Below, piece after piece: positions 10,662 through 21,262 of a DNA stretch of 60,000 nucleotides. The notes under the pieces are model-generated. The model was not told the origin of the DNA. It made no database searches and was given only the letters and a program-made list of their open reading frames with translations. Location of the stretch: contig NC_081408.1 in NCBI RefSeq assembly GCF_030272615.1, forward strand, positions 621,176,476 through 621,236,475, given 5' to 3'. The position numbers were made by a program, and so were the translations under genes. Source of the stretch: Cryptomeria japonica (Eukaryota; Streptophyta; Pinopsida; Cupressales; Cupressaceae). Position 1 is the first letter of the stretch. The number at the start of each line of letters is the position of its first letter.

Positions 10662-12881
10662 GAACTAGGTATTGACCAAGATGTGTAAGACTAGATGAAA
10701 ATGGAAAAAGTATGGAAGACCAAGAGTTGGATGGAATGTAAATGAATCTGAGGTGTACTTGCAAATGTCCAAAGTGTAAGACCAAGTATGTATGTGGTAG
10801 AGTAGGTGTGACTTCCAAAGAGAGGATAGTTTCTCTTGATGAGGTAAGATGACCTTGACCCTAAGTAAGACCAAATGAGACCCAAAGGTAAGAAACCTTG
10901 ATGAGGGACCACTTAGCAAAGTGTTGTTGTATGTAGTGTGTTGACAAAATATAGTGAGGACAAGCAAGTGACCTTTTGACTCAAGTTTAGACAAGTGTGA
11001 ATGTAAAATGAGATGTGAAGCAATGATGGACTATGTGAGACCCAAAGACAGGTTGAATGCTAGATGAAACCTGAAGAAACAACCTAGGAAGCTCAAGTAT
11101 TCCGAAACTGATTTCTTTTGTTTGCTGGATTGTGAAATTTTCTTGCAATTTTGAACATAGACGCGCCTGTATACTGCACAGACGTGGTTATCCGACGCAG
11201 ATGTGTTTCTATTCAACATAGACGCTGTTATAAACACAGACGTTATTCTGCCCTTCACAGACGCGTTTATATGACTCAGACGCGGTTAAAACAGACACAG
11301 ACACGTTTCTATAAAATTTGTACAATTTTTTCCAATCTGTGAAGTCATTTTGTTGTGACCAAATCTGACTGTTTGACTGTTTTTCGTGACAAGAGGACAC
11401 AATGTTGATGAGGACTCAATGTTTGCAAGTGTTTAGACTCCAAAATGACTCCAAGAAAAGTATGTTGTTTTGATGTAAAATTGTTTTGCATACACTTGAT
11501 GACACAAAAGACACAATGTTTGGCTGTTTGGTTTTTTGAATGTTTGAATGTTTAAAATAAGTCAAGCACAATTCTTATGGCTGGCCAAGGCAATAGTTGT
11601 TGATCCCACATGAGGTTTTACCCCCGAGGCTACACTATTCAGAGCGGATACTTAGATGCTTGACCTCACTGGCTCCACCCTCAGCACTCACTTCTCGGGT
11701 CAGCCAAGCATCAATCCCCATGAAAACTCCCCATGGCGAACTTTGTATCTCTACTAAGAACCGTATGTGTGTGGGCCACTACCAGAGGTCCGACCTCCTG
11801 CCCCAACAACTAGAAGGATTTGGGCTTCTAAAACAAAAAGGTGCTAGTAAGGGCATCCGCTCGTGTGGCCATACATGTGGCACTTTTAGCTCTGTAAATA
11901 CAGAAGGCTCCTAGCCGGTAGGGGTTACGCCATACAAATGATCAAATAAATTTGATCAAACGGGTTTATGGGGAGACATAGTGTCGGTATGATCTAATCA
12001 GCACACGTTATTCATAGTTTTCACCATGAATACATTTGATTATAGTGGTTCGGAAGAGGTGGGTTTTCCTTGCTACCACTTGGGTCATTCTCTTCTCACT
12101 AGTAGTCCTAATGACCACACGGGAAGACAGGCCCTCTAAAGATTAAACAAAAAGAGCCTATTGCTCAAGACACAAAAGCCAATAATTCAATTTTAGTGCA
12201 CCAATGGAAGTGTTTGCTAGTCTATGAAAACAAGGCACACAATAAAAATCAAAAACTCTTGCCAAGGACCTGCAACAAAGAGTTGTTAGTAGTTTGGGTT
12301 GTTTGAAATAATCACCCCTTCCTGCAAACACACAAGTTAGGTAAATTTTAAAACCCAAAAGACTTTGTGAAAATAGGGGCCTTCAACCAAATGATTTAGC
12401 TTCCAAGGCAACCTGCACCAATTGTGTTAGCTAGATCTAAAAATGTTAGTCCAAAAATAAACTAGATCTGAAACCCTAAATGCAAAATCCGAAAACCGAA
12501 TCAATAAAATTTCCAAAATTTTAAAACAGGCAATACACAGACGCGATTACCGCCTACGTAGACGCGGCTCCACAGCAAAAACGCAGTTCTGTGAGACACA
12601 TACGCGATTAAAAACCACAGACGCGCTTTCTGTACGCAGACGCGGGTGAAAACGACACAGACGTGTTTTAGTAACACAGACGCACCTCCCTGGAACCTAC
12701 AAAATGAAATATGACCAAAACATAGACGCGGATCCAGCTGTCTCAGACGCGCCAGAAAATCAAAAACGCGATCCGAAAGTGCGCACACGCGAAAATACCA
12801 AAAATGCTACCGAAAATGTCTGATCTACAACTTAAAAAACACAAGACCTGCAACAAGGGGGTCAAATGCAAAGGGACAAGA
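10662..12881 (-). other. Untranslated leader of the gypsy element
   Basis: A 2.2 kb stretch between the primer binding site and gag with no coding sequence I can support. It contains two CpG-rich clusters of degenerate CAGACGCG words (11157-11306 and 12535-12790) and, from about 11590 to 11940, a GC-richer block with words such as CCCCGAGGCTACAC that could fold. Long leaders are usual in Tat/Ogre elements; packaging or translation signals would be expected here, but none can be pinned down by eye. Confidence 0.55.
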
Positions 12882-12899
12882 GTCCCACTAGGCGTGCCA
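12882..12899 (-). other. Primer binding site, tRNA-Arg-like
   Basis: On the - strand the sequence TGGCACGCCTAGTGGGAC begins three bases after the LTR end. It starts with TGG, the complement of a tRNA CCA end, and resembles the TGGCGCGCC-type PBS (tRNA-Arg) used by Ogre/Tat elements. Exact tRNA match not verified. Confidence 0.65.
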
Positions 12900-12902
12900 A
12901 AA

Positions 12903-13686
12903 TGTATATGGTGAAAATGGATAACAATAATAACAATATTGAAAGGCTAAATGAATTCAACCACAAAAACCCTAGCCTAACAACAACAAAGATCCACCAT
13001 AACATATGAAGATTACCTAAGACAATGCAAATCACATGAAATCACAAAGATTATACCATCACATGTCCAATAGGGTTTGGATCTCCATTCTTCCTATCTC
13101 CATTGATCTTGCTTGATATATTTGCTCTTAGATTTTATGTACACAAGAGCTCAATAAAGAACAGAATGTGGTTGCAAGTAGGATCGTAGTGTAGCCAAGT
13201 CTTCAAGATTGTCGATTAGGGTGCATAGAATGATTAGGGTTTGATAATGAAGAAGGCATCTCCTTAAATAGAAGACACAATATGAAATGGAGGGATAAGA
13301 TTGAGAAGTGTAAAAAAGGAGGTCGGCTAGGATTAGAGGGTAGGTAGAGGAAATAATAAAATAATGAAAGAGGTAGGCAGTGTAGGAATTAAGAGATGAA
13401 TGACATGTGTCATAGGTAGAAAAGGCTAATGAATTAATTAAGTAAATAAAGATTTATTTAATTAATAGAAGAAGTGGGATAATTAAATAAATAAGTATTT
13501 ATTTAATTTAGGAAAAGGATAATTTAAATAAATAAATGTATTTATTTAAATGAGAAATAAGGCTAGAAGAGGATAAATGAATTAATTAAATAAATAAAGA
13601 TTTATTTAATTAATAGAAGAATTAGGCTTAGATAATTAAATAAATAATATTTATTTAATTAGACTGGACAATTTTGGGTGTCTACA
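12903..13686 (-). repeat. 5' LTR of the gypsy element (784 bp)
   Basis: The - strand sequence starts TGTAGACACCC (at 13686) and ends with ATACA (at 12903), i.e. TG...CA, with the PBS three bases further. A TATTTAA box lies on the - strand at 13263-13269, with transcription expected to start some 25-30 bases further. The U3 part (13432-13660) consists of AT-rich near-palindromes built around AAATAAA...TTTATTT. The partner LTR is outside the window, so LTR identity and age cannot be estimated. Confidence 0.8.
13263..13269 (-). promoter_or_regulatory. Putative TATA box of the gypsy LTR
   Basis: TATTTAA on the - strand (CTATTTAAGGAGATGCC context), about 420 bases into the 784-bp LTR, a usual position for the U3/R promoter of an LTR retrotransposon. 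Confidence 0.45.
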
Positions 13687-13690
13687 ATGT

Positions 13691-14894
13691 CAAAAGGGGA
13701 GATTGTTACTACTTATCAAGTTGCCATTAGTTTTATGTTCAAAGTTATTCTATATACTCTAGTCAGTTATCTCTATCGAGATATTTAGCTGGTATGCACA
13801 GTCTAGTCAGTTATAGAAGAAAGTAGTCTCAGAGCATAGTATACACCGAGCTGTCTACCGAGTATCATTCCATGTCTACCGAGCAACAAAGATGACACAC
13901 TGAGTTGATATACACTGAGTGAAACATGTTACTAGATTCATTGAACCTGGACATACATATGAAAACGTGTTACAAGATCAAGGCACATAGAACCGTTATC
14001 ACATTGGAAATTGTACTTAAAGATTGTGTATGATTTTGAGGTCATCTAACCAATGAAATATTTTGCATGGTTATTCATTCGATAAAACATGTTTATAAGA
14101 TCAAAGCAATGAATGGATCACCGACATAAGAGATCTATTTATACAACATGGATTAAGATTAGAAATATACATGTAGCATGACAAAAAGAAAGATATAGAA
14201 ATATATGAAGCAAGACATGTGAAAACACTAAGTGTTATGACTGTTACAGAGACATAGAGGTCACCGAGAAGGATTTCAGAGAACAGTCAAAGAACATAGT
14301 AAACAAAAGGGTTTACTGAGTTACTATATGGGTTACCGAGGTATGCTATAAGCAAGGTAATCTTATTCTGAACACATAGAATCTGTTATAACATTTCAAA
14401 TGTAAAGTTGCAGATATTTGTAATGATTTTATTGTAATATTTTGAAGTTGTAAGAGAAACCTTTAATAGGGTAAAAGACTCTAATCAAGTCTATAAATTG
14501 TAAAGCCTCTAACTAGGTGCAACATTTAGTTTAAGTGTTGTAAAATCCTTTAGCAAGGTAGATCTAACAAATCTTGATACTCCTAATAGGGTAAGCTATC
14601 AAAAATAGCTAAACATGTAGCTCTAACCAAGCAACCTTTATTATTGCAGTAGTGAAGTTGTGGGTGCCATCCCCACTGCGGTTTTTCTCTCTAACCAAGA
14701 GTTTCTACGTAACCAAAATATGTGTATTATGGAGTGAATCATGTATGATTGTTATCTATTTGTTTTAGCTTTATATTATGTTACTGCACTATTCGGTTTA
14801 TGTATAACAGTAAAGTTATCATTGAAGAAAAGTTTTGAAGTACTGATTCGCCCCTCCCCTCTCAATACATTAGCTTTCCATATTGGGCCTAACA
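13691..14894 (+). mobile_element. 3' LTR and polypurine tract of a Ty1/copia element
   Basis: CAAAAGGGGAGAT at 13691-13703 is a typical copia polypurine tract, and TGTTACTAC directly after it (13704) opens an LTR ending CCTAACA at 14894 (1191 bp, TGTTA...TAACA ends). The LTR carries repeated ACCGAG/ACTGAG words and a CCCCTCCCCTCTC tract near its 3' end, both common in plant copia LTRs. The gypsy element has inserted about 5 bp upstream of the tract, so the rest of this copia lies left of the window. The other side abuts LINE ORF1. Confidence 0.72.
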
Positions 14895-14896
14895 CA

Positions 14897-15218
14897 GAAA
14901 ACTATCCAATTTAAAATCACTCCTAGATGGGTAAGAATCCCTTATCTTCTGATAGAATTGTTACAATTTGAAGCCCTGATAGAAATTGGCAATGATCTGG
15001 GTTCATTTATAGGTATAGAAGGGGATTGATTGAAATCTATAGATATTAAGATATTGGTGGGTTTCGGTAGGAATATGAAATCGCCGGAACCCTTGGAACT
15101 GATAACTGCTCAGGTAGCCTATTTGATAACGGCTGAATTTTATAATGGGCTAGTATCAAAAAATGTAATTACGTATTTAAATACAGGTGACAAATCTTGT
15201 TACCCTGGTAAAAAATAG
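14897..15218 (+). pseudogene. LINE ORF1 fragment, DUF4283-like
   Basis: Frame 3 from 14898 reads ITPRWVRIPYLLIELLQF followed by EALIEIGNDLGSFIGI, matching the pattern of the DUF4283 RNA-binding-like domain of plant LINE ORF1 (WVRLP.LP...W...AL..IGN.LG.F). A TGA at 15028-15030 interrupts it and the frame ends at 15218. No CCHC knuckle is recognisable downstream. The stretch to 15860 is acidic, stop-ridden linker. Confidence 0.6.
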
Positions 15219-15861
15219 GAAGTAGGTACAAATATTATATTCAATTAGTAGGTAGGGGGATTCTAAATAGAAAATGTCAACCCCTGGACATGGTAAATAA
15301 CATTAAATAGGAGATGGAAATGGGAACCATGGATATAAATAGGATGATAGAGATCGTTGAAGTAAACAAGATTGAGGAAGATTCCAAATCCTAGCCAATG
15401 TCAAATGGTGTTGGTTTTAATGGCCCCAAATATGTGATTAACATTACAAACCAAGAGATAAGCACAATTGGGATCATGAGGGAAGCGTAAATTCCTATGG
15501 AGGTGGAGGTAGTGTATAATTTAATGGGATTGAATCAAGAGTCAGAAGAAGAAGACATTATTGAAGTAGCCTAGGAAAAATAAAGGTTGATTTAAACAAT
15601 ATTGAGCCTAGAGGAAGCATAAAAGGTGGAGCCTAGAAATATTGAACCTCTAATCCAAGAGGTGGAGACTACAAATGATCTTAATCTAGGCTTAGAGTTG
15701 GATTGCCCAAACAAAGGGACCCCAGATTGTGGAAAAGCAATCAAACAGAGGGGGAGGAAATCTTTGAATGAACTAAGAGAGATGGTAGGAGCTATAAAAG
15801 ATTAGACTAAGATCACTGCTCTATTACAAGCTGGGAAGGGGAAGTGCCTTCCCATGAAGCA

Positions 15862-16545
15862 ATGAGGGTCACATCATGGAATATTAGGGGCTTAAATGTC
15901 TCTAACAAAAAACATTTGATCAAACCTTGTCTAGTCACTTTTGAATGAGAATTAATATTATTGCAGGAAACTAAGTTAAGATCAAAGGATTGGAACCCGT
16001 TAGACAAAACATTAGGAGTATGGAAAAGTTCCTTAACAAAAACATCTTGGGAAATAGGTTTTTTAGCCATCTTATGGGACCCTAGAAAGATCAACTTTAA
16101 AGAAATTATACTAAAGAGAACTGGCAAGGGGGTTGGGTAAGAAGCATTAGCAATTTGTTAAGCTTTGTTTTAATAAACATCTATGGACCATTAAGCACAC
16201 TAGGGAAAAGAACACTTTGGGTTGAGGTGGCAGCTTTCATGACACAAGATGTAAATAGGAATTACATCCTAGGGGAGAGTTTAATGTCATTTTGAATCAA
16301 AATAAAAAGGTAGGGGAAATCAAGCTAAAACCACGACCCAAAAGGATTTCAAGAGGTGGGTATGGAATAATGGTCTGTTGGATATTAGTATGGCTAATGG
16401 TCAAGCTCCTGTTTAAAGGAGACCTGGTAGAGTTAAATAGGTATTTGAGCTTTAAAATCCTTACCACAATAGGTTCGGATCATTTTCCAATATCGTTAAC
16501 CATTCAGGAAGAAAGTTGTCGAAGTAACTGCCCTTTCAAATTTGA
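15862..16545 (+). pseudogene. LINE ORF2 endonuclease (EEP) domain
   Basis: It begins with ATG at 15862. Motifs SWNIRGLN and LLQETKL are the first two blocks of the apurinic-like endonuclease. After a stop at 15946 and a frameshift near 16135 come LINIYGPL, an equivalent of GDFN written GEFN (16270s), and the SDHFPI motif near 16480. The domain order is complete but the chain is broken by at least two stops and two frame changes, so it is inactive. Confidence 0.72.
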
Positions 16546-18440
16546 AAGAATGTGGTTTCAAGATCAAAATTTTTTGGGGTTGGTAGAAGAATGGTGGAGG
16601 GAAGGACAAATTCTAGGTTCCAAAATGTACTACTATCAAATTGAAGAAACTAAAGTGGAAAATACTACAATGGAATAAGGAACATTTTAAGAATATATTT
16701 TTAGAAAAAGAAGGAATTGAGGCTGAGTTGGATAAGCTTAATGAAACAACCATTAAGGATGGGATGGATAAAGAAAAACATTTAAAGGAGAAAGAGTTAT
16801 TTCATAAATACGAAGATATTCTAAGCAAAGAAGAGAACTTTTGGAAGAAAAAATGTAGAGAAAATTGGTTATCCGATGGAGACAAAAACACATTTTTTTT
16901 CATAATAGAACTAAGAAAAGAAGGATTACAAATAGAATTCTTAAAATCAAAGGTAATAATGGAAATCTAGTTGAAGACTCAAAATAAATTGCTCTAGAGT
17001 TAGTATCCTACTTTTAAATTTTTTTAAAAAGTTGGGATTACTCGGATCTTAGCTCACAACAACAATTCTTAGCCAATATACCTAACGTTATCTTAGAAGA
17101 ATGTAATAACATGCTAACTGATAGATTCTCACTAGAAATGTTTTTAAAGAAGTAGTTTTTTAGCTTCATCCAGAAAAAGCTCCAGAACCATATGGGTTCC
17201 CTGCAAGATTCTTTAAAAATGATGATCTATTATAGGATTGGAATTATGGGAAGTAGCGGAAAACATGAGAAATTCAGGAAGGATACTAAAGGAAATCAAT
17301 AATAACTTCATCACATTGATTCCCAAGAAAGAGAAAGTAGAGGAATTGGATGATTTTAGACCCATCTCTTTGTGCAATATAGTTTATAAAGTGTTCTCTA
17401 AAGCCCTAGCAAATAGGATGAAAAAAACTCTCCCTTCAATCATTTCAGAAGAACAGGCAGTCTGTGTCGGATAGATCCATATTAGAAGGGGTTATAATAG
17501 CACAAGAAGCTATTCATTCGGTCCAAAATAATAAGGAACCTAGTATGATGATAAAATTAGATATTAAAAAAGATTATGATAAGGTGGACTGGAGGTTTCT
17601 TTGTAAATCTATGGAAGCATTTGGATTCTCTAATCAGTATATTAACATAATATTCAATTGTATAGCCAGCCCTAAAATATCTTTGCCAATAAATGGAACC
17701 CCGGAAGGTTATTTTGACATCTCCAAGGGTCTAAGGAAAGGGGATCCTTTATCCCCATTCTTGTTTATATTTATGGCAAAGGCCTTTGGTAGAGCGATTA
17801 ATATAGCTCATTCTCAAGGCAAAATCAGAGGAATCAAAATAACTAAAGGGATTGATAACGTAACCCATCAATAGTTTGCAGACGATATGATTCTGTTTGG
17901 AATAGTTAATAAAGCAAAAGCAAAGGAATTTAGATCACTAGTTAATATATATATTAAAGCTTCTATACAAACTGTCAATGCAACCAAATCAGAAATATTC
18001 TTTGTAAATACTAATGAAAGGATGCAACTAGATATTTGTAACATTTTAAGATATAAGAAAGGTAACTTCCCCTGCAAATATCTAGGTATTCCATTGGATA
18101 AAGGAAGCAGAGGTCCAAAAGTATGGGATCCAATTATGACAAAGATAGAAAGAAGAATAGATTCATAGAAAGGAAAATGGTTGTCGAATTAGGGGTGGGC
18201 CTTAATGCTAAAATCAATCCTAATAGCTATCCCAGTGTATTAAATGTCATTTGCTCCACTATCTCAAGCCACAAAGGCACAATTAGAAAAAAAATAGAGG
18301 AGGTATTGGCTTCAAAGGATAAGAAATTAGCCTTAATTAAGTGGGATAAATTATGCAAACCTCAAAATGTAGGAGGTATTGGAATCAAAAACCTTAGTAA
18401 GCAGAGCATGGCCTTAGGGGCAAAATTAGTATGAAAATTG
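16546..18440 (+). pseudogene. LINE ORF2 reverse transcriptase
   Basis: Blocks seen: a Lys/Glu-rich linker with NWLSDGDKNTFFF (16860s), ITLIPKKEKVEELDDFRPIS (17300s), IVYKVFSKALANRMK, then after a frameshift near 17465 KLDIKKDYDKVDW, GLRKGDPLSPFLF (17730s), and FADDMILFG at 17875, where a TAG replaces the Gln before FADD. YLGIPLDKG follows at 18075. The catalytic FADD is present, but four or more lesions make the protein non-functional. LDIKKDYD has Asp where most copies have Ala. Confidence 0.8.
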
Positions 18441-18954
18441 TACAAGGAGCCAAATAGGAAGTGGGTCAAAATTCTAAGAAAGAAATACTTGATAGGATTA
18501 GATCCCTGCAATATCTTCATGACAACAAATCCACCTAGGGGATCCAGGATCTAGAATTTCATTTTAGATTGAAGAAAACTAATCACAGATTATATTACTT
18601 GGGATGTAGTAAATGGCAACAAAGTCAAATTTTGGAGTGACTATTGGGGGGTTACGCAACATTAGACATTATCCTTACTAGTCCTAACACAAAGGAAATC
18701 CTAAGGAATCTATTGGAGGACTCTCGAAAAAACTACATTGGAATCCTATGGGGAGACCCAACGTTAGGTTGGAAACGAAGATCTCTAGATCAAACTCCCC
18801 TCTCTAAAGAAGAAAATTCAGAGTTCAGGAGCATGTTAACAGAAAGGAATATAACTATTAGGGAAGAAGTAGACATAATACTCTGGACATGAACACAATT
18901 AGGAGAATATAAAGTTAAAGAAGTCTATGAAGAGTTGATCAAAACAGAATAGTT

Positions 18955-19393
18955 GGAAAAGACAGACATCCCCCTTTATCTTTTTTGGGACAAAGTATGT
19001 TTACCAAAAGCAGGTATGTTCTTATGGGCAACATTGTGGAAGAGGATTCTAATGGTAGAATGATTCAAGAAAATAGGATTTGAAGGACCTTCTAGATGTG
19101 TTCTATGTGAATCATATGAGGAAACAATGGATCACCTCCTTCTGAGTTGTCCTGATACTTTAAAATGTTTGGAATGGCACTATAGGAAGCTACAGTGGAA
19201 ATCAACCATGACCAATGATCTAATGAGCAATATGAAAAGTTGGCCAATCATTCAGAAGCATAGCTTATACAAATATATTTGGAAGATTTCTCCCTCCATA
19301 TTAGTATGGGAAATTTGGAAGGAAAGAAATAGAAGGATCTTCCAAAGCAAAGGTATGAAAACATATAATATTTGCAACAAGATAGAGGTATGA
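18955..19393 (+). pseudogene. LINE zf-RVT zinc-binding domain
   Basis: After a TAG near 18951 the frame reads VCLPKAGMFLWATLWKRI, then GPSRCVLCESYEETMDHLLL with a CxxC...H...C arrangement, then SILVWEIWKERNRRIFQS. This is the pattern of the zinc-binding region found in plant LINE and related reverse transcriptases. One TGA replaces a residue near 19062. Confidence 0.7.
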
Positions 19394-19549
19394 GTATTAG
19401 AAACAACAAATGACAAAATTAGGAACAATAACCTGAAAGATTGCAAATTCTCAGTTTGGGACAACAAGATCAAGAAGGATTGGTTTGGATTAATAGTGCC
19501 TCCACATTATGGAAAAGGAGGAAAAGAAGGTAAGAAGGAAATAGAAGAA

Positions 19550-19989
19550 TGCAAGTGGACAAAACTAGAGTTTGGATGGTTTAAACTGAACTTTGATGGA
19601 GCATCCACATGGAACTCTGACTTATTTGGCATAGGAAGCATCATCCATCATTGGGATGGATTTGTTTGTGCAAAGATTGTCAAACCAATAGGAAGGGTAA
19701 CCAACAACATAGTAGAAATGGAAACTTTGATTTTAGATTTACTAATGTGTAAGGATTTAGGAATCAAAAAGTTGGCAATAGAGGGGGATTCCTAGATTAT
19801 CATCAATGCAGTAAGAACTAAAACCACTCCTAATTAGATATTAAACTCCAGGCTAGTTAGAGTCATCCAATTATTAAAGTGTCTTGATGAATACAATGTA
19901 AAGCATATATATAGAGAAGAGAATGTAGAGGCTGATAGATTAGCTAATTCTGGAGCGGATGGAATCTTCATTGAAAGAATAGGGGGATA
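19550..19989 (+). pseudogene. LINE-encoded RNase H (type I)
   Basis: Reads WFKLNFDGAS (first Asp), VTNNIVEMETL (Glu), LAIEGDS (Asp) and ENVEADRLANSGADG (last Asp), the four acidic positions of plant LINE RNase H domains. TAG codons occur at 19794 and 19837. The frame ends with TAA at 19987-19989. Confidence 0.72.
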
Positions 19990-20019
19990 AAATGTATAGG
20001 TTAGAAAGGGGTTTATACA

Positions 20020-20965
20020 TTAGACTATAACTTTGAGATTAATTCTTTTTAAAGGGAAACTGCATAATAGTTCCAATCTAATTAAATTAGGGAAGATATA
20101 TCTTAATTAAAAGGGTGTCATCATTAGGGATCATATCACCAATCACATTATACCCGGCTAGTAAAGTGAGACGTGGATTTTAAAGGAAGTTAATAACCAA
20201 AGGCTATCTAATAATGATAATATCAATAGGAGTGATTTTTCGAATGCGTTACACCATGTGAAATGATAGGATTTACCACTCTCAACTTCTATTAATTGTG
20301 AAGAAGTCTCTAGACGCTCACATTTTAGTTTGGGGTTTGAGTGGTAGAAACAAAAATTATGAAGTAATGGAGCTGAATCTGAGATTGATCTCGGCTAGTG
20401 ATAATAGATCGATGTCATTCAAGGGAGAGATTAAGTCAGAAAGATGGGGAATTGTCTTGAAAGAGGTGGATATACTGGCCACATTTTTTTCTATTCTTCT
20501 CACAATAGGGGTACGAAAAGGGGATGTAATACAATTATGTAGGACCATCTTTAGAGAAGAAGCTTTGGGAAATCTAGAGATAGTTGTAGGCAATGTGGAT
20601 GACAAATTAAGGATCCCCTTTCCAAAAGATTATGGCATTAATGGTGGTTCGGGTGGGATTCAGAATGAGGGAAGGATTATCATCAAGCAACTGTTGTTAT
20701 TCATTAGGGATAGAGAGGCCTTCAACCAATGTCGGGAATTGAAAGAAATGCAGATTTTCTCTTCAAATGGTTGCATTTGAAGGAAGCACCTAATAATAAC
20801 TGGTGGGTGAAATACCTAAAACTGGAAGGTTTTAAGAGCCCGAAGGACATGCCAAAAATCCCGATGGAAAGGATTCAAGTTCTCCAACCTGTAATCATCA
20901 AGGCAGCCAAAACCAAACGAAAATATTGTAAAAACCCACTTTTATTTAAATCCAAAAAATAATTG
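20020..20965 (+). pseudogene. Unrecognised coding-like segment downstream of LINE RNase H
   Basis: Two overlapping open stretches (20298-20780, 160 codons; 20729-20962, 77 codons, in another frame) have a normal amino-acid mix, for example SERWGIVLKEVDILATFF and NNWWVKYLKLEGFKSPKDMP. They look like one protein with a frameshift near 20735. The segment ends with a Lys-rich tail and TAA at 20960-20962, followed by CCAAAAAATAA. I recognise no domain. It may be a C-terminal extension of the LINE or part of another element. Confidence 0.35.
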
Positions 20966-21044
20966 AGCTGATTTTTTTATATATATAAATATGGATTTCT
21001 TATTCTTATTCTCAATTGTGCTTGATTCAATCACATACTTAGGT
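20966..21044. other. Short AT-rich spacer
   Basis: Nothing recognised; includes a short TATATATA run. Confidence 0.3.
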
Positions 21045-21262
21045 ACATCTATCCAAACGGGATAGGCATCCATCCAATTAGGATGGGTATCTAACCATAT
21101 GGGTTAGGCATCTATCCATATAGGACTAGGAATCTAGCCATACGGGTTAAGCATATAACCATATGGGTTAGGAATCTATCCATATGGAAGATGGGGTTTC
21201 ATCTATCCAATCTGGGATAGGCATCTACCCAAATGGGGTAGGCATCTATTCATAAGAATAGG
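21045..21262. repeat. Minisatellite, 21-22 bp unit, about 10 copies
   Basis: Diverged direct repeats with consensus close to ATCTATCCATATGGGTTAGGC. Most units are 21 bp, a few 22, and one is extended to about 27 near 21180-21205. The 21-bp period could keep a reading frame, but no long ORF spans the array. Confidence 0.8.

Larger units (their letters stand above)
1..13686 (-). mobile_element. Ty3/gypsy LTR retrotransposon, Tat/Ogre-like, 3' end outside window
   Basis: The element runs right to left: 5' LTR (12903-13686), primer binding site (12882-12899), leader, gag, protease plus G-patch, RT, RNase H, a second (archaeal-type) RNase H, integrase (pol stop at 3139), a 1.7 kb spacer and an antisense plant-mobile-domain ORF (1-1404). 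A dual RNase H, a DGGA-type protease, a tRNA-Arg-like PBS and an extra ORF between pol and the 3' LTR are hallmarks of the plant Tat lineage. The 3' LTR must lie left of position 1. It is defective: about nine in-frame stops in gag-pol and one frameshift in gag. It sits inside a copia element, immediately upstream of that element's polypurine tract. Confidence 0.85.
14895..19989 (+). mobile_element. Plant L1-type LINE (RNase H-bearing), degenerate, 5' part missing
   Basis: In order on the + strand: an ORF1 fragment (DUF4283-like), endonuclease, reverse transcriptase, a zf-RVT domain and a type I RNase H, the layout of RNase H-containing plant L1 elements. The first base after the copia LTR is already mid-ORF1. 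Either the copia inserted into the LINE, or the LINE is 5'-truncated. It has many stops and several frameshifts. No clear poly(A) tail follows the RNase H stop at 19987; coding-like sequence continues to about 20960. Confidence 0.82.

Noticed and set aside
11597-11914. 105-codon + strand ORF in the gypsy leader
   Set aside because: No domain, opposite strand to the element, inside the untranslated leader; likely chance.
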